DNA of 64,000 bases from Endobacterium cereale (GTDB taxonomy: Bacteria; Pseudomonadota; Alphaproteobacteria; Rhizobiales; Rhizobiaceae). The stretch is taken from the NCBI RefSeq assembly GCF_009617585.1, contig NZ_WIXI01000051.1, forward strand, positions 310,001 to 374,000, given 5' to 3'. The notes below the pieces were generated by a model. It saw nothing but the letters and a program-made list of their open reading frames with translations, was not told the DNA's origin and ran no database searches. This document shows, one piece after another, positions 1-8,594 of this stretch. How positions within the stretch are numbered: the first letter of the stretch is position 1; the number at the start of each line of letters is the position of its first letter. The position numbers and the translations under genes are program-made.

Positions 1-85
1 AGCGACCAACGCGCAACCGGCCGACAATGTGTTCACCGGCACGGTCATCAACATTCCGGTGCCGATGAAGCGCCCGCAGCTTTGA
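1..85 (+). CDS. C-terminal end of an unidentified protein (5' truncated)
   Basis: An open frame enters from the left edge (first full codon at base 2) and stops at TGA 83-85, giving 27 residues that end in ...VPMKRPQL. Codon use matches the neighbouring genes and a strong terminator follows about 90 bases later, so this is probably the end of a real gene. Too little is visible to name a family. Confidence 0.5.
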   Translation, partial: ATNAQPADNVFTGTVINIPVPMKRPQL

Positions 86-171
86 AGAATTTTGCCGCGC
101 GGTCCCACGCGGCCTCAACGATCCGTCACGGACTGCCTTACCCGTGACGCGACCAACTACAGCCCCTGCTG

Positions 172-206
172 ACGCCGCAAGATCCCTGTCTTGCGGCGTT
201 TTTTTG
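172..206 (+). terminator. Rho-independent terminator
   Basis: A perfect 10-bp stem (ACGCCGCAAG at 172-181, CTTGCGGCGT at 190-199) with an 8-base loop is followed by a run of T. It should end transcription of the gene entering from the left edge. Confidence 0.9.
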
Positions 207-326
207 CGCTGATTTTCCATGATGTCATTTGCCCGTTCGGCTCACAGATGATCTGTTGAATATCACACGACAGAACCCGACATGAGTCCCGTCATATGCG
301 ATGCCAACAGAGCCCGAGGAAACCCC

Positions 327-1034
327 ATGGCAGATCTCTCCGCATTTCCGATCACCCATAAATGGCCGGCGCAGGACCCAAACATCCTGCAACTCTATTC
401 CACACCGACACCCAACGGTGTCAAAGTGTCGATCATGCTGGAAGAAACCGGCCTGCCTTACGAGCCTCATTTCATCAATATCGGTGCCGACGAGACCTGG
501 GGGCCGGAATATCTGTCGCTCAACCCGAACGGCAAGATCCCGGCGATCCTCGATCCGGATGGCCCGAACGGCGAACCGCTCGCCCTGTTCGAATCCGGCG
601 CCATCCTGATCTATCTCGCCGAAAAGACCGGCAAGTTCCTGCCCGTCGATCCGGCAAGACGCTATGAAGCAATCCAGTGGGTGATGTTCCAGATGGGCGG
701 GCTTGGACCGATGTTCGGCCAGCTCGGTTTCTTCCACAAATTCGCCGGCAAGGATTTTGAGGACAAGCGCCCGCGTGACCGTTACGCCAAGGAAAGTGCG
801 CGCCTGATCCGCGTGCTTGAAACCCGCCTGGAAGGTCGCGACTGGATCATGGGTGACGAATACACGATCGCCGATATTTCCATGCTGGGCTGGGTGCGCA
901 ACCTGATCGGTTTTTATGGTGTCGGCGAGCTCGTCCAGTATGATGAGTTGAAGAACGTGCCGAAATGGCTGGAGCGCGGCCTTGCCCGTCCGGCCGTTCA
1001 ACGCGGCCTCGATATTCCCAAGCGCCCCGCCTGA
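327..1034 (+). CDS. Glutathione S-transferase, YfcG/YghU-like
   Basis: Predicted cytosolic glutathione-dependent transferase or disulfide-bond reductase of the Ure2p-like (Nu-class) group. The thioredoxin-fold N-terminal half has the YfcG-type signature TPNGxKVSIMLEE near residues 18-32, the NPNGKIPAI cis-proline segment and the glutathione-contacting LFESGAILIYLAEKTG. The helical C-terminal half contains GGLGPMFGQ and the GST N-capping motif YTIADIS. I chose ATG 327 (235 aa) over an in-frame ATG at 282 because GAGGAAA lies just upstream of 327 and the family starts close to the first strand. It stands alone, followed by a GFA-family gene. The substrate cannot be told from sequence. Confidence 0.9.
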   Translation: MADLSAFPITHKWPAQDPNILQLYSTPTPNGVKVSIMLEETGLPYEPHFINIGADETWGPEYLSLNPNGKIPAILDPDGPNGEPLALFESGAILIYLAEKTGKFLPVDPARRYEAIQWVMFQMGGLGPMFGQLGFFHKFAGKDFEDKRPRDRYAKESARLIRVLETRLEGRDWIMGDEYTIADISMLGWVRNLIGFYGVGELVQYDELKNVPKWLERGLARPAVQRGLDIPKRPA

Positions 1035-1052
1035 CTTCATGGACGGAGCGCA

Positions 1053-1083
1053 CTATCTCCCTGATGAAAGTTCAGGGAGATAG
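1053..1083 (+). repeat. Perfect 12-bp inverted repeat covering the downstream ribosome binding site
   Basis: CTATCTCCCTGA (1053-1064) and TCAGGGAGATAG (1072-1083) are perfectly complementary around a 7-base loop. No T-run follows. The right arm contains the AGGGAG Shine-Dalgarno of the gene starting at 1086, so in mRNA the hairpin would hide the ribosome binding site. As DNA it could instead be an operator. Confidence 0.75.
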
Positions 1084-1085
1084 CC

Positions 1086-1556
1086 ATGCCGTTTCCAAAC
1101 CTGCCGATCGAAGGGTCCTGCCGTTGCGGTGAGGTGCGCCTGAAGATCAGCGCGCCGCCGATGATCACGATGGCCTGTCATTGCCGCGGCTGCCAGAAGA
1201 TGAGCGCCAGCGCCTTTTCCTGCTCGGCAGCAATCCCCGCTCAAGGTTTTGAAGTGACGGCAGGCGAACCGGTGCTCGGAGGTGCCCATGGTGACGACAC
1301 TCATCATTACCACTGCCCGCGCTGCAAAAGCTGGCTGTTCACCAAACCGGTCGGCATGGACTGGTTCGTCAACATCCGCCCGACCATGCTCGACGACGCA
1401 TCCTGGTTCGCACCCTTCATCGAGACTTATACCTCGGCGAAATTCACATGGGCCGAGACCGGTGCAGCGCGCAGCTTCGAGGAGTTTCCGCCGATGGAGG
1501 CCTATGAAGGGCTGACAAAGGAATTTGCGGAACACATCAATGCATCGAGCGGGTGA
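1086..1556 (+). CDS. GFA-family zinc protein (glutathione-dependent formaldehyde-activating-like/CENP-V)
   Basis: A 156-residue zinc protein of the GFA/CENP-V fold. The seven family cysteines are present: CRC at 12-14, CHCRGC at 31-36 and CPRC at 77-80. Members are usually called S-hydroxymethylglutathione synthase-like, but most have no proven reaction. ATG 1086 has AGGGAG eight bases upstream, inside a perfect hairpin (see 1053-1083). It follows a glutathione S-transferase by about 50 bases on the same strand, so a shared thiol or detoxification role is possible. Confidence 0.85.
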   Translation: MPFPNLPIEGSCRCGEVRLKISAPPMITMACHCRGCQKMSASAFSCSAAIPAQGFEVTAGEPVLGGAHGDDTHHYHCPRCKSWLFTKPVGMDWFVNIRPTMLDDASWFAPFIETYTSAKFTWAETGAARSFEEFPPMEAYEGLTKEFAEHINASSG

Positions 1557-1568
1557 TCCGGCTTCCGC

Positions 1569-2441
1569 TCACTCTTGCCCGTGCAATTTTTGCAGAAAAT
1601 TACGAACCAGCGGCACAACCTCGTCGAGACAGGTCTCCAGCAACCAGTGGCCGCCATCAAGCAGATGCAGTTCGGCATTTGGCAGGTCCCGGAGATAGGC
1701 GCGGGCCGATTTCTCCGGCATGTAGCCATCCTGCGGCCCCCAGACGATCAGAGCCGCAGGTTGGTGTTCGCGCAGATAGGCCTGGTAACGTGGAAACCAG
1801 TCGAGATTGTCCTTCAGACCGGCAATGATATCGGTAAAGATCTGTCGCCGTTGCTCTGTCGTCTGCGACCAATGCAACCGCCACAGATCCGGCGGGATCA
1901 GCGGCGCAAGCTCCGGCCTTGCATTGTTCAAGAACTCTTCCTTGAAACCTTCGAGACTGACGGCCTGCGATAGCATTGCCTTGGCTGCAGGAGTCGGATC
2001 GCGGAAATAGGCTTTGAGGCCTTCATATTTCGGCCCTAGGACGTCCTCGTAGATATCGCCATTCTGGATGATCACGCCGGCAATGCGCTGCGGGTTGCGA
2101 ATGGCAAGCCGCAGCCCGATTTGCGATCCGAAATCCTGCAGGTAGATGACGAACCGCTGGACACCGAGCTCTTCCAGAAACTGCTCTAGAAAATCGGCAA
2201 AACCGTCGAAATCATAACGAAAATTCTGCGGTGTATCGGTGTAGCCGGCACCCGGAAAATCCGGAGCCAGCAACCGCCAACGATCGGCAAGCCGTGGCAT
2301 CAGGTTACGGTATTGATAGGAAGAGCACGGATACCCGTGTGGCAGAAGCAGAACAGGTGCCTCCGCCGATCCGGCCTCGCGATAGAATACCGAATAGCCA
2401 TCCAGCCGCATGCTGCGATGGCGAACTGCAGTTTCGATCAT
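1569..2441 (-). CDS. Alpha/beta hydrolase with Asp nucleophile (epoxide hydrolase/haloalkane dehalogenase-like)
   Basis: Alpha/beta hydrolase-fold enzyme of about 290 residues. The oxyanion-hole motif HGYP is at the N-terminus. The nucleophile-elbow position reads LQDFGSQ, so Asp replaces the usual Ser, as in epoxide hydrolases and haloalkane dehalogenases. The acid segment is near VWGPQDGYMP and the catalytic His lies in LLDGGHWLLE. ATG 2441 is preferred because GGGAAG lies 6-7 bases upstream; starts at 2456 and 2513 are also open. It is divergent from the VOC gene at 2620. The substrate is unknown. Confidence 0.8.
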   Translation of the reverse strand: MIETAVRHRSMRLDGYSVFYREAGSAEAPVLLLPHGYPCSSYQYRNLMPRLADRWRLLAPDFPGAGYTDTPQNFRYDFDGFADFLEQFLEELGVQRFVIYLQDFGSQIGLRLAIRNPQRIAGVIIQNGDIYEDVLGPKYEGLKAYFRDPTPAAKAMLSQAVSLEGFKEEFLNNARPELAPLIPPDLWRLHWSQTTEQRRQIFTDIIAGLKDNLDWFPRYQAYLREHQPAALIVWGPQDGYMPEKSARAYLRDLPNAELHLLDGGHWLLETCLDEVVPLVRNFLQKLHGQE

Positions 2442-2619
2442 GGTCTGGCTTCCCATTGTCGCTGCGCCCGTCCGACGGAAAATAGGGAACGTCGGCACAT
2501 CTGCAAGCTGCAAAAATAAGGCACTGTCGAAAAAACAGCTACGCCGATGTCGGTTTGGCCCAGCGCCCTACGTCCTCGAAATATCCCGTTGTTACGGGCC
2601 ACGATCACAGGAGGAAGAC

Positions 2620-3051
2620 ATGGAAACCGCAGTCGAACAGAATGTCAGTGAACAGCAACCGATTGCCGTAAAGGGCGGCATTGTCGCCTATCTGCAGGTG
2701 GATGGCGCCATGAAGGCCGTCGAAGTGTACGGCAAGGCGCTCGGCGCCGAACTTGCGGGCACCCATCCACCCGATGAGCAAGGCCGCACCATGCATGTGC
2801 ACCTTTACATCAATGGATCATCGCTGATGCTGAGCGACCCCTATCCCGACTACGGTTATCCGTTGGAAAAGCCGCAGGCCTTCACCGTCATGCTGCCGGT
2901 CGAGGGCATCGATTTCTGGTGGAAACGCGCAGTCGATGCCGGTTTTACCGTCGTCACCGACCTGCAGGTCATGTTCTGGGGTGATCGATACGGGCAGTTG
3001 CGCGATCCGTTCGGCATACTCTGGGCGATGAACGAACCGGCCGGGAAATAA
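2620..3051 (+). CDS. VOC (glyoxalase/bleomycin-resistance) superfamily protein, PhnB-like
   Basis: A 143-residue metal-enzyme-fold protein. It has the paired beta-alpha-beta-beta-beta pattern, with VAYLQVDGAMKAVEVYGKAL in the first module and FWGDRYGQLRDPFGILWAM in the second, which is the signature end of PhnB-like VOC proteins. ATG 2620 has a strong GGAGGAAG site; longer in-frame starts upstream run through a region without family similarity. It is probably a dioxygenase, lyase or binding protein of unknown substrate. Confidence 0.85.
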   Translation: METAVEQNVSEQQPIAVKGGIVAYLQVDGAMKAVEVYGKALGAELAGTHPPDEQGRTMHVHLYINGSSLMLSDPYPDYGYPLEKPQAFTVMLPVEGIDFWWKRAVDAGFTVVTDLQVMFWGDRYGQLRDPFGILWAMNEPAGK

Positions 3052-3091
3052 GACGATCACGGGTGGCGAGCCCCATGGCCCGCCCTCACCC

Positions 3092-4435
3092 TCAGCCGGA
3101 TCCCTGAAGCACGAAACATTCGACCGAATATTGCTGCAGGGCGCTACAGGCTTCCATGGCGCCCTTGCGATCTCCGAAACCAATCAGTTGCGCACGGTAC
3201 ATCGCGGAACCCGAACTGTTGGTGGCCTCGTTGATCAGGGGAGCAACCGAACCGAAGTGATCGGAAAGAATCGCCTGCGCGCGGGTCAGCAGACGCGAAG
3301 CCGTGCTGCGGTTGCCAGCGGCGGCAATCTGCACCCGCCAGCCCTTCGGATCGGCCGACACAACGGCTGCGCCCGGCGCGGATGGGACAATGCCGGCAAT
3401 GCCGTCCTGCGCCGCAGAGCGCGACGTTTCGCCCAAGGCGAGTGCCGGCACGGAAGCGGAACGGGTTACGCCAGGCAAGCTGGAAGCCTGTCTGTTGGCC
3501 AGTTTCGTCTGCGCCACGGTCTCGTTGCTGGAAGGATTGCGGAATGGCATCGGCACGTTGTCCAGAGCGGCCGCCACACCTGCGGCGGGACGTTTGGTCT
3601 CCGCGCCCGCCACCAGAGCTTCACGACCGAGCGCGCGGTCGAGCAGCGCTTCCATCTGAGCGTCGCGGCTGCGCGCGGTCTTGCCGCCCATGACGACGCC
3701 GATGATACGGCGGCCGTTTTCGTTGACGGCACTGACGAGATTGAAGCCGGAGGCATTCACGTAGCCGGTCTTGACGCCGTCCATACCGGCATAGCGGTAC
3801 ATCAGGTTATTGTGCCCGCGGATGGTCCGGCCGCGAAAATTGAAGGAGCGCTCGGAAAAGATGCGGTATTCCTGCGGATAATCGCGGATCAGCGCGGCAG
3901 CAAGTACGGCCATGTCGCGTGCGGTCGTAACCTGCGCGTCATCCGGCAAACCGGAGGCATTGCGAAACACGGTGCTGCGCATACCGAGCGCCCGTGCCTT
4001 CAGGGTCATCATGCGGGCGAACCCCTCTTCGCCACCGCCGAGATGATCGCCGATCGCCTGTGCGGCATCATTGGCCGAACGGATCGCGGTCGCATAGGCG
4101 GCTTCACGCACCGTCAGTGGTTTGCCTGCACCAATACCCAGCTTGTAAGGGATTTTTTCCGCCGCATTGGGCGTCATAATGATCTGCTGCTCCCAGGAAA
4201 GACGTCCCTGACGGATGGCTTCGAAAGCGAGATAGAGCGTCATCATCTTGGTCAGCGACGCCGGGTGATTGAGAACATCGGCATTTTCTGCCGCGAACAC
4301 CTCACCCGAATTGGCATCGACGATGAAATGCGCATAACCGGCGCGAGCGGCATTTGCAGACATGCTGAGCGCAGCAAAAAACAGGCCGGCAACAATATAA
4401 AGAAGGCGGCTGCGGGCCACGGAAATCATGCGCAT
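3092..4435 (-). CDS. D-alanyl-D-alanine carboxypeptidase (S11) with C-terminal SPOR domain
   Basis: Periplasmic serine DD-peptidase that trims the terminal D-Ala of peptidoglycan pentapeptides. A signal peptide covers about residues 1-30. The three S11 motifs are intact: SLTK (Ser60, Lys63), SAN at 120-122 and KTG at 222-224. After an Ala/Pro-rich linker (about 265-350) the C-terminal 80 residues look like a SPOR domain (GWRVQIAAAGNRSTA...), which binds denuded glycan at division sites. Instead of the PBP5-type beta domain and amphipathic anchor it carries SPOR, an arrangement common in Rhizobiales. It is transcribed alone. Confidence 0.92.
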   Translation of the reverse strand: MRMISVARSRLLYIVAGLFFAALSMSANAARAGYAHFIVDANSGEVFAAENADVLNHPASLTKMMTLYLAFEAIRQGRLSWEQQIIMTPNAAEKIPYKLGIGAGKPLTVREAAYATAIRSANDAAQAIGDHLGGGEEGFARMMTLKARALGMRSTVFRNASGLPDDAQVTTARDMAVLAAALIRDYPQEYRIFSERSFNFRGRTIRGHNNLMYRYAGMDGVKTGYVNASGFNLVSAVNENGRRIIGVVMGGKTARSRDAQMEALLDRALGREALVAGAETKRPAAGVAAALDNVPMPFRNPSSNETVAQTKLANRQASSLPGVTRSASVPALALGETSRSAAQDGIAGIVPSAPGAAVVSADPKGWRVQIAAAGNRSTASRLLTRAQAILSDHFGSVAPLINEATNSSGSAMYRAQLIGFGDRKGAMEACSALQQYSVECFVLQGSG

Positions 4436-4769
4436 TATCGTCCCATCGATGCGTTTTGACCGCGCATAAGATACGCGGCCTGCCAGACCCAGCCCATGGC
4501 GGAAGACACTATCCCCTCGGCAATGGTCGATGCAATCACCTTTGCCGCTTGTCCCCGCCTTAGCATGGCATACTTAATCAACCACCTATTGCGCATGGCT
4601 CTATGGCCAACAGACGGCAGCATTGCGGCCGCTTCACGGCTTCGTGAGGCTCCTTGAACAGCACAAAGCTAAGATTTTAACTAATGAGTAACCCGGTCCG
4701 CTTTTGATCGGGCTTCGCCGGCCGGTCTGTCCAGACCTTTATGCCAACACCAATCGTCAGGGACATCCG
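4436..4769. other. Intergenic region, no gene seen
   Basis: About 330 bases between the divergent carboxypeptidase and IalB-like genes. Reading frames here lack good ribosome sites and family-like sequence. It presumably holds both promoters, but I could not pick out convincing -35/-10 boxes. Confidence 0.6.
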
Positions 4770-5264
4770 ATGCTCGTCAAGTCCATTTCCGCTGCAGTTT
4801 CCATCACTCTTCTCTCCGTCGCCGTCGCGCAGGCCCAGCCCGCCCGCGTCAAGCAGTTCGATGCCTGGGGCGTCTATTCCTATGAAAGCGGCGGCCGCAA
4901 GCACTGCTATGCGCTGAGCGTTCCGACCTCGTCGCAGCCCGCCTCCGTCAATCACGGCGACAATTTCTTCATCGTCGCACCGCAAAACGGCGGCGCCATC
5001 ATGCCACAGGCGATCATGGGCTACGACCTGCGTTCGACCTCAGACGTCACCGTCAGCATCGACGGCAACAGCTTTGACATGCAGCCCAAGGACAATGCCG
5101 CCTGGGTGCGCAACAAGGATCGCGAACCGGCCATGGTCACCGCCATGCGCGGCGGCTCAAGCATGAGCCTCAACGCCACCTCCGCACGTGGCACCAGCAC
5201 ACAATATTCCTACTCGCTCTCCGGCGTCACCGCGGCGCTCAATGAAGCGAACCGTTGCAACTGA
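4770..5264 (+). CDS. Invasion-associated locus B (IalB)-like secreted protein
   Basis: A 164-residue exported protein. Residues 1-24 form a signal peptide ending in AQA. The mature part begins with the IalB-type pattern FDAWGVYSYES followed by KHCYALSVP and ends with a Cys-containing C-terminus (NRCN), so one disulfide is likely. ATG 4770 has AGGGAC upstream and starts exactly at the signal peptide; an in-frame start at 4704 would add unrelated residues. Bartonella IalB is linked to erythrocyte invasion, but in rhizobia the family is general and its role unknown. An SH3-domain secreted protein follows 16 bases later. Confidence 0.85.
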   Translation: MLVKSISAAVSITLLSVAVAQAQPARVKQFDAWGVYSYESGGRKHCYALSVPTSSQPASVNHGDNFFIVAPQNGGAIMPQAIMGYDLRSTSDVTVSIDGNSFDMQPKDNAAWVRNKDREPAMVTAMRGGSSMSLNATSARGTSTQYSYSLSGVTAALNEANRCN

Positions 5265-5280
5265 TGTGACGAGCGCGCCG

Positions 5281-5895
5281 ATGCGGCCGCGTCCGAAACA
5301 CCGGACCATGAAGAGAAAAAACAAACGCCACGGCACGGTCGCCGTGGCTTTTTCGGCCGCGCTCGTCGGCGTTGCACTGGCAGCCGCCTTGATCGCGCCT
5401 GCCAGTGTCAGCGATCCGGTGGAGGCCGCTCCCGCTTTCAATGCGGGATGGAAGAAAGGCCGAGAGACCGGTTATCCGGTCCCCCGTTATGTCTCGCTGA
5501 AATTCGGCAATTCGCGCATGCGCGTCGGCCCCTCGACCGACTACGGCAGTCGCTGGGTCTACAAGGCGCAGGGCCTGCCGATGGAAATCACCGAGGAATT
5601 CGGCAACTGGCGACAGGTGCGCGATTACGATGGCATTACCGGCTGGATGTACGCCCCCCTTCTCTCCGGCCGCCGTACCGCCGTGATCGGGCCATGGGTT
5701 GATACATCCGTGCCGCTTTATCGCTCGGCATCCAACCGCGCTTACGTGGTTGCCGACCTTGAGGCCCGCGTGTTGATGCGGCTGGACCACTGCGATGGGC
5801 ATTTTTGCAGCGTTTCGCTGATCGGCCACAACCTGTCCGGTTATGTCGAACAGGCCTCGTTATGGGGCGTCTATCCGGGCGAAACGATCAAGTAG
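5281..5895 (+). CDS. Secreted or membrane-anchored bacterial SH3 domain protein
   Basis: About 204 residues. A basic N-terminus (KRKNKRHG) leads into a hydrophobic segment (VAVAFSAALVGVALAAALIA), a signal peptide or anchor. The rest resembles two consecutive bacterial SH3 modules: the first has MRVGPSTDYGSRW and GNWRQVRDYDGITGWMYAPLLSGRR, the second YRSASNRAYVVADLE and GYVEQASLWGVYPGE. Such domains typically bind cell-wall peptides. The start is uncertain: ATG 5281 and ATG 5308 both precede the hydrophobic segment and neither has a strong ribosome site. It is probably co-transcribed with the IalB-like gene. Confidence 0.75.
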   Translation: MRPRPKHRTMKRKNKRHGTVAVAFSAALVGVALAAALIAPASVSDPVEAAPAFNAGWKKGRETGYPVPRYVSLKFGNSRMRVGPSTDYGSRWVYKAQGLPMEITEEFGNWRQVRDYDGITGWMYAPLLSGRRTAVIGPWVDTSVPLYRSASNRAYVVADLEARVLMRLDHCDGHFCSVSLIGHNLSGYVEQASLWGVYPGETIK

Positions 5896-5987
5896 GCTTC
5901 TGGACAAACGCCCGGATTTGCAGTCGCTTCAATAGGTCGCAGCCGTCATTGCCAATCGGGCGGAGAAAGCGCCGCAATTGGGACTAT

Positions 5988-6031
5988 AGGGACTGGTATT
6001 CCTTGACGATTCGCAAGGGATACCAGTCCCT
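5988..6031. repeat. 18-bp near-perfect inverted repeat in bestrophin leader
   Basis: AGGGACTGGTATTCCTTG (5988-6005) pairs with CAAGGGATACCAGTCCCT (6014-6031) across an 8-base loop, with a single G.U position. No T-run follows, so it is not a standard terminator. It ends 18 bases before the bestrophin start codon. Confidence 0.8.
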
Positions 6032-6049
6032 TGCCTAGCCGAGCCCACA

Positions 6050-6973
6050 ATGATCGTCCGTCCCCGCCCCTCACTCTTCACATTGTTCTTCATTCTCAAA
6101 GGTTCGATCATCATGCGGATTTTTCCGCAGATGCTGTTCGTCTTCGTGGTTTCCACCCTCGTGGTCATCGCCCATCGCGACATGCCATTGATCGTCCCCG
6201 GCTCGCTTGGTGCGCCTTTTGCGCTTTTCGGCATCGCCATTTCGGTGTTTCTCGGCTTCCGCAACAACGCCTGTTACGATCGCTGGTGGGAGGCGCGCAA
6301 ATGCTGGGGACAATTGATTTACGCCACCCGCGGATTTGCCCGCCAGTCGGTCATGCTCTGCGAACTGCACGGTGAAAGCGGCAAAGCTGCGCGACGCTCG
6401 CTGATCGATCTCGTCATCGTCCTGCCGCATGTGCTTGTCGGCTACCTGCGTCCCGGTGGCGAACAGATGGTGACGCCCGTGCTCTCACCTGATCTCCGTG
6501 AGGCGATCAGGGCTTCGAAAATGCCGGCGGAAGTGCTGCTGAACCAGATATCGCGTCAACTCGCAGGCCTGCGCCGTGACGAGATGCTGACCGACATCCA
6601 GCTGAAAATGCTGGATGAAAACGTTCAGCAAATGGGCATCGCGGTTGCCAATTGCGAACGCATCCGTTTCACGCCCCTGCCCTTTGGCTACACGCTGCTT
6701 CTACACCGTACGGCGCATCTTTTCTGCTTTTTGCTGCCGTTCGGTTTTTCGGATCTGCTCGGCTGGGGCACACCTTTCGTATCCACCCTGATCGCCTACA
6801 CGTTCTTCGGCCTCGACGCTCTTGGCGACGAACTGGAAGAGCCGTTCGGGCTCGGACCGAACGACCTGCCGATCAATGCGCTGGCAGGTGTCATAGAACA
6901 CAATTTGCGCGAGGCTCTGGGAGAAGCCGACCTGCCACCCTTGCCGCAGCGGGTCGATTACGTCCTCACCTGA
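6050..6973 (+). CDS. Bestrophin-family (YneE/UPF0187) anion channel
   Basis: A 307-residue inner-membrane protein that starts exactly as E. coli YneE does (MIVRP). It has the bestrophin core motif FLGFRNNACYDRWWEARKCWG near residues 68-88, and a later pair of membrane helices ending near GLDALGDELEEPFG, the conserved acidic segment that matches the calcium-clasp region of animal bestrophins. Family members form pentameric anion or cation channels. An inverted repeat lies in its leader. It converges on glpK with 11 bases between stops. Confidence 0.88.
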   Translation: MIVRPRPSLFTLFFILKGSIIMRIFPQMLFVFVVSTLVVIAHRDMPLIVPGSLGAPFALFGIAISVFLGFRNNACYDRWWEARKCWGQLIYATRGFARQSVMLCELHGESGKAARRSLIDLVIVLPHVLVGYLRPGGEQMVTPVLSPDLREAIRASKMPAEVLLNQISRQLAGLRRDEMLTDIQLKMLDENVQQMGIAVANCERIRFTPLPFGYTLLLHRTAHLFCFLLPFGFSDLLGWGTPFVSTLIAYTFFGLDALGDELEEPFGLGPNDLPINALAGVIEHNLREALGEADLPPLPQRVDYVLT

Positions 6974-6984
6974 GTTCCAGAGGG

Positions 6985-8490
6985 TCAGGCGTCACTCAGC
7001 GTGCGCCTGACGGCATCCTTCCAACCCTTCAGCCTTGCGCTGCGGGTTTTCGCGTTCATCTCCGGCTCGAACCGGCGTTCACGCGCCCATGTCTTGGCAA
7101 AGGTTTTTCGATCGGGCCAGAGGCCGGCGCGGCTGGCGGCAAGCCATGCAGCCCCAAGCGCGGTCGTTTCAAGAATGGTCGGCCGGTCGACAGGCGCATC
7201 GATCAGATCAGCCAGCCGCTGCATCGTCCAGTCGGACGCAACCATGCCGCCGTCGACTCGTAAAACGGTGTCTTCGCCGGACGCCGAGCGCCAATCCTTG
7301 TGCATGGCGTCCAGCAGGTCGCGGGTCTGGAAGCAGACGGCCTCCAGCGCGGCCGCCGCAAATTCGGCCGGGCCGGTATTGCGCGTCAGCCCGTACATGG
7401 CGCCACGCGCTTCCGCATCCCAATGCGGCGCGCCAAGCCCGGTAAAGGCCGGCACAAGATAGACGTCCTGCTGCGGATCTGCCTGTGCCGCCAGTTCACC
7501 CGTCTGCGAGGCCTTTTCCACCATTCCGAGACCATCGCGCAACCACTGTACGGCGGCACCGGCGATGAAGATCGAGCCCTCCAGCGCGTAGACTGTTTCG
7601 CCATCGAGGCGATAGGCGATCGTCGTCAGCAGCCGATTCTTGGAACGCACCATCTGCGTACCGGTATTGAGAACGGCGAAGCAGCCTGTGCCATAGGTGG
7701 ATTTGACCATGCCCGGCTCGAAACATGCCTGACCGATCACCGCCGCCTGCTGGTCGCCGGCCACACCGAGGATCGGAATTTCGGCCCCGAACAACGCCTC
7801 CTCCGTCACGCCGAAATCGGCAGCGCAATCCTTCACCTCCGGCAGCATCGCCGCCGGGATTTTCAGAATGTCGAGAAGCGTCTTGTCCCAGCGGTTTTCA
7901 TCGATGTTGTAGATCAGCGTGCGCGAGGCATTGGTGGCATCGGTGACAAAACTTTTTCCGCCGGTCAGTCTCCAGATCAGGAACGTATCGACTGTGCCGA
8001 AGCAGAGTTCGCCCTTCTCCGCCCGCGCTCGCGCGCCTTTGACATTGGACAGTAGCCACGCCAGCTTCGTGCCGGAAAAATAGGGGTCGAGAATAAGGCC
8101 GGTGCGGCGGACGAATTTCTTCTCCAGCCCCTTGGCCTTCAGCTTCTCACAATCACGCGCGCTTCGGCGGTCCTGCCAGACGATGGCATTGTGAATAGGC
8201 TTGCCGGTGTCCCGATCCCAGACGACCACAGTTTCGCGCTGGTTGGTGATACCGATAGCGGCGATGTCTTCGGCCTTGATTTTCGCAGCCTTGAGCGCCT
8301 TGCGAATGGTGGAAAGAACGCTCGACCAGATGTCTTCCGGATCGTGCTCGACCCAGCCGGACTTGGGAAAGATTTGCGGAAATTCTTCCTGTGCAAACCC
8401 GGCGATCTTCATGTCCTTGTCGAACACGATCGCCCGTGTCGATGTTGTGCCCTGATCGATCGCCAGAACATAACCCTTGGCAGCCGCCAT
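6985..8490 (-). CDS. glpK: Glycerol kinase
   Basis: ATP-dependent phosphorylation of glycerol to glycerol-3-phosphate; a 501-residue FGGY kinase. The N-terminal ATPase motif AIDQGTTSTRAIVFD, the substrate segment GWVEHDPEDIW, the FGGY signature around VAGDQQAAVIGQACF and TYGTGCF, and LRVDGGMVASDWTMQ are all present. ATG 8490 is chosen because GGAGGAG lies just upstream; an earlier in-frame start at 8541 has no site. No glycerol facilitator or glpD is adjacent, so it is a lone kinase gene. A near-palindrome lies about 60 bases upstream (8547-8571). Confidence 0.96.
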   Translation of the reverse strand: MAAAKGYVLAIDQGTTSTRAIVFDKDMKIAGFAQEEFPQIFPKSGWVEHDPEDIWSSVLSTIRKALKAAKIKAEDIAAIGITNQRETVVVWDRDTGKPIHNAIVWQDRRSARDCEKLKAKGLEKKFVRRTGLILDPYFSGTKLAWLLSNVKGARARAEKGELCFGTVDTFLIWRLTGGKSFVTDATNASRTLIYNIDENRWDKTLLDILKIPAAMLPEVKDCAADFGVTEEALFGAEIPILGVAGDQQAAVIGQACFEPGMVKSTYGTGCFAVLNTGTQMVRSKNRLLTTIAYRLDGETVYALEGSIFIAGAAVQWLRDGLGMVEKASQTGELAAQADPQQDVYLVPAFTGLGAPHWDAEARGAMYGLTRNTGPAEFAAAALEAVCFQTRDLLDAMHKDWRSASGEDTVLRVDGGMVASDWTMQRLADLIDAPVDRPTILETTALGAAWLAASRAGLWPDRKTFAKTWARERRFEPEMNAKTRSARLKGWKDAVRRTLSDA

Positions 8491-8546
8491 ATCGCTCCTC
8501 CTCAAGCCCGAAATGACCGGCCTTGGTTTGAGCAGAAGCAAATGAC

Positions 8547-8571
8547 GCCTGTCAACCGTCGGTCGACAGGC
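8547..8571. promoter_or_regulatory. Near-palindrome upstream of glpK (candidate operator)
   Basis: GCCTGTC (8547-8553) and GACAGGC (8565-8571) are inverted repeats; the inner ACC...GGT also pair, making an almost complete 25-bp palindrome. It lies between glpK and the next minus-strand gene, where a glycerol-responsive repressor might bind. No regulator is assigned. Confidence 0.35.
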
Positions 8572-8594
8572 TCAAGTCATTAACACACAGACGC

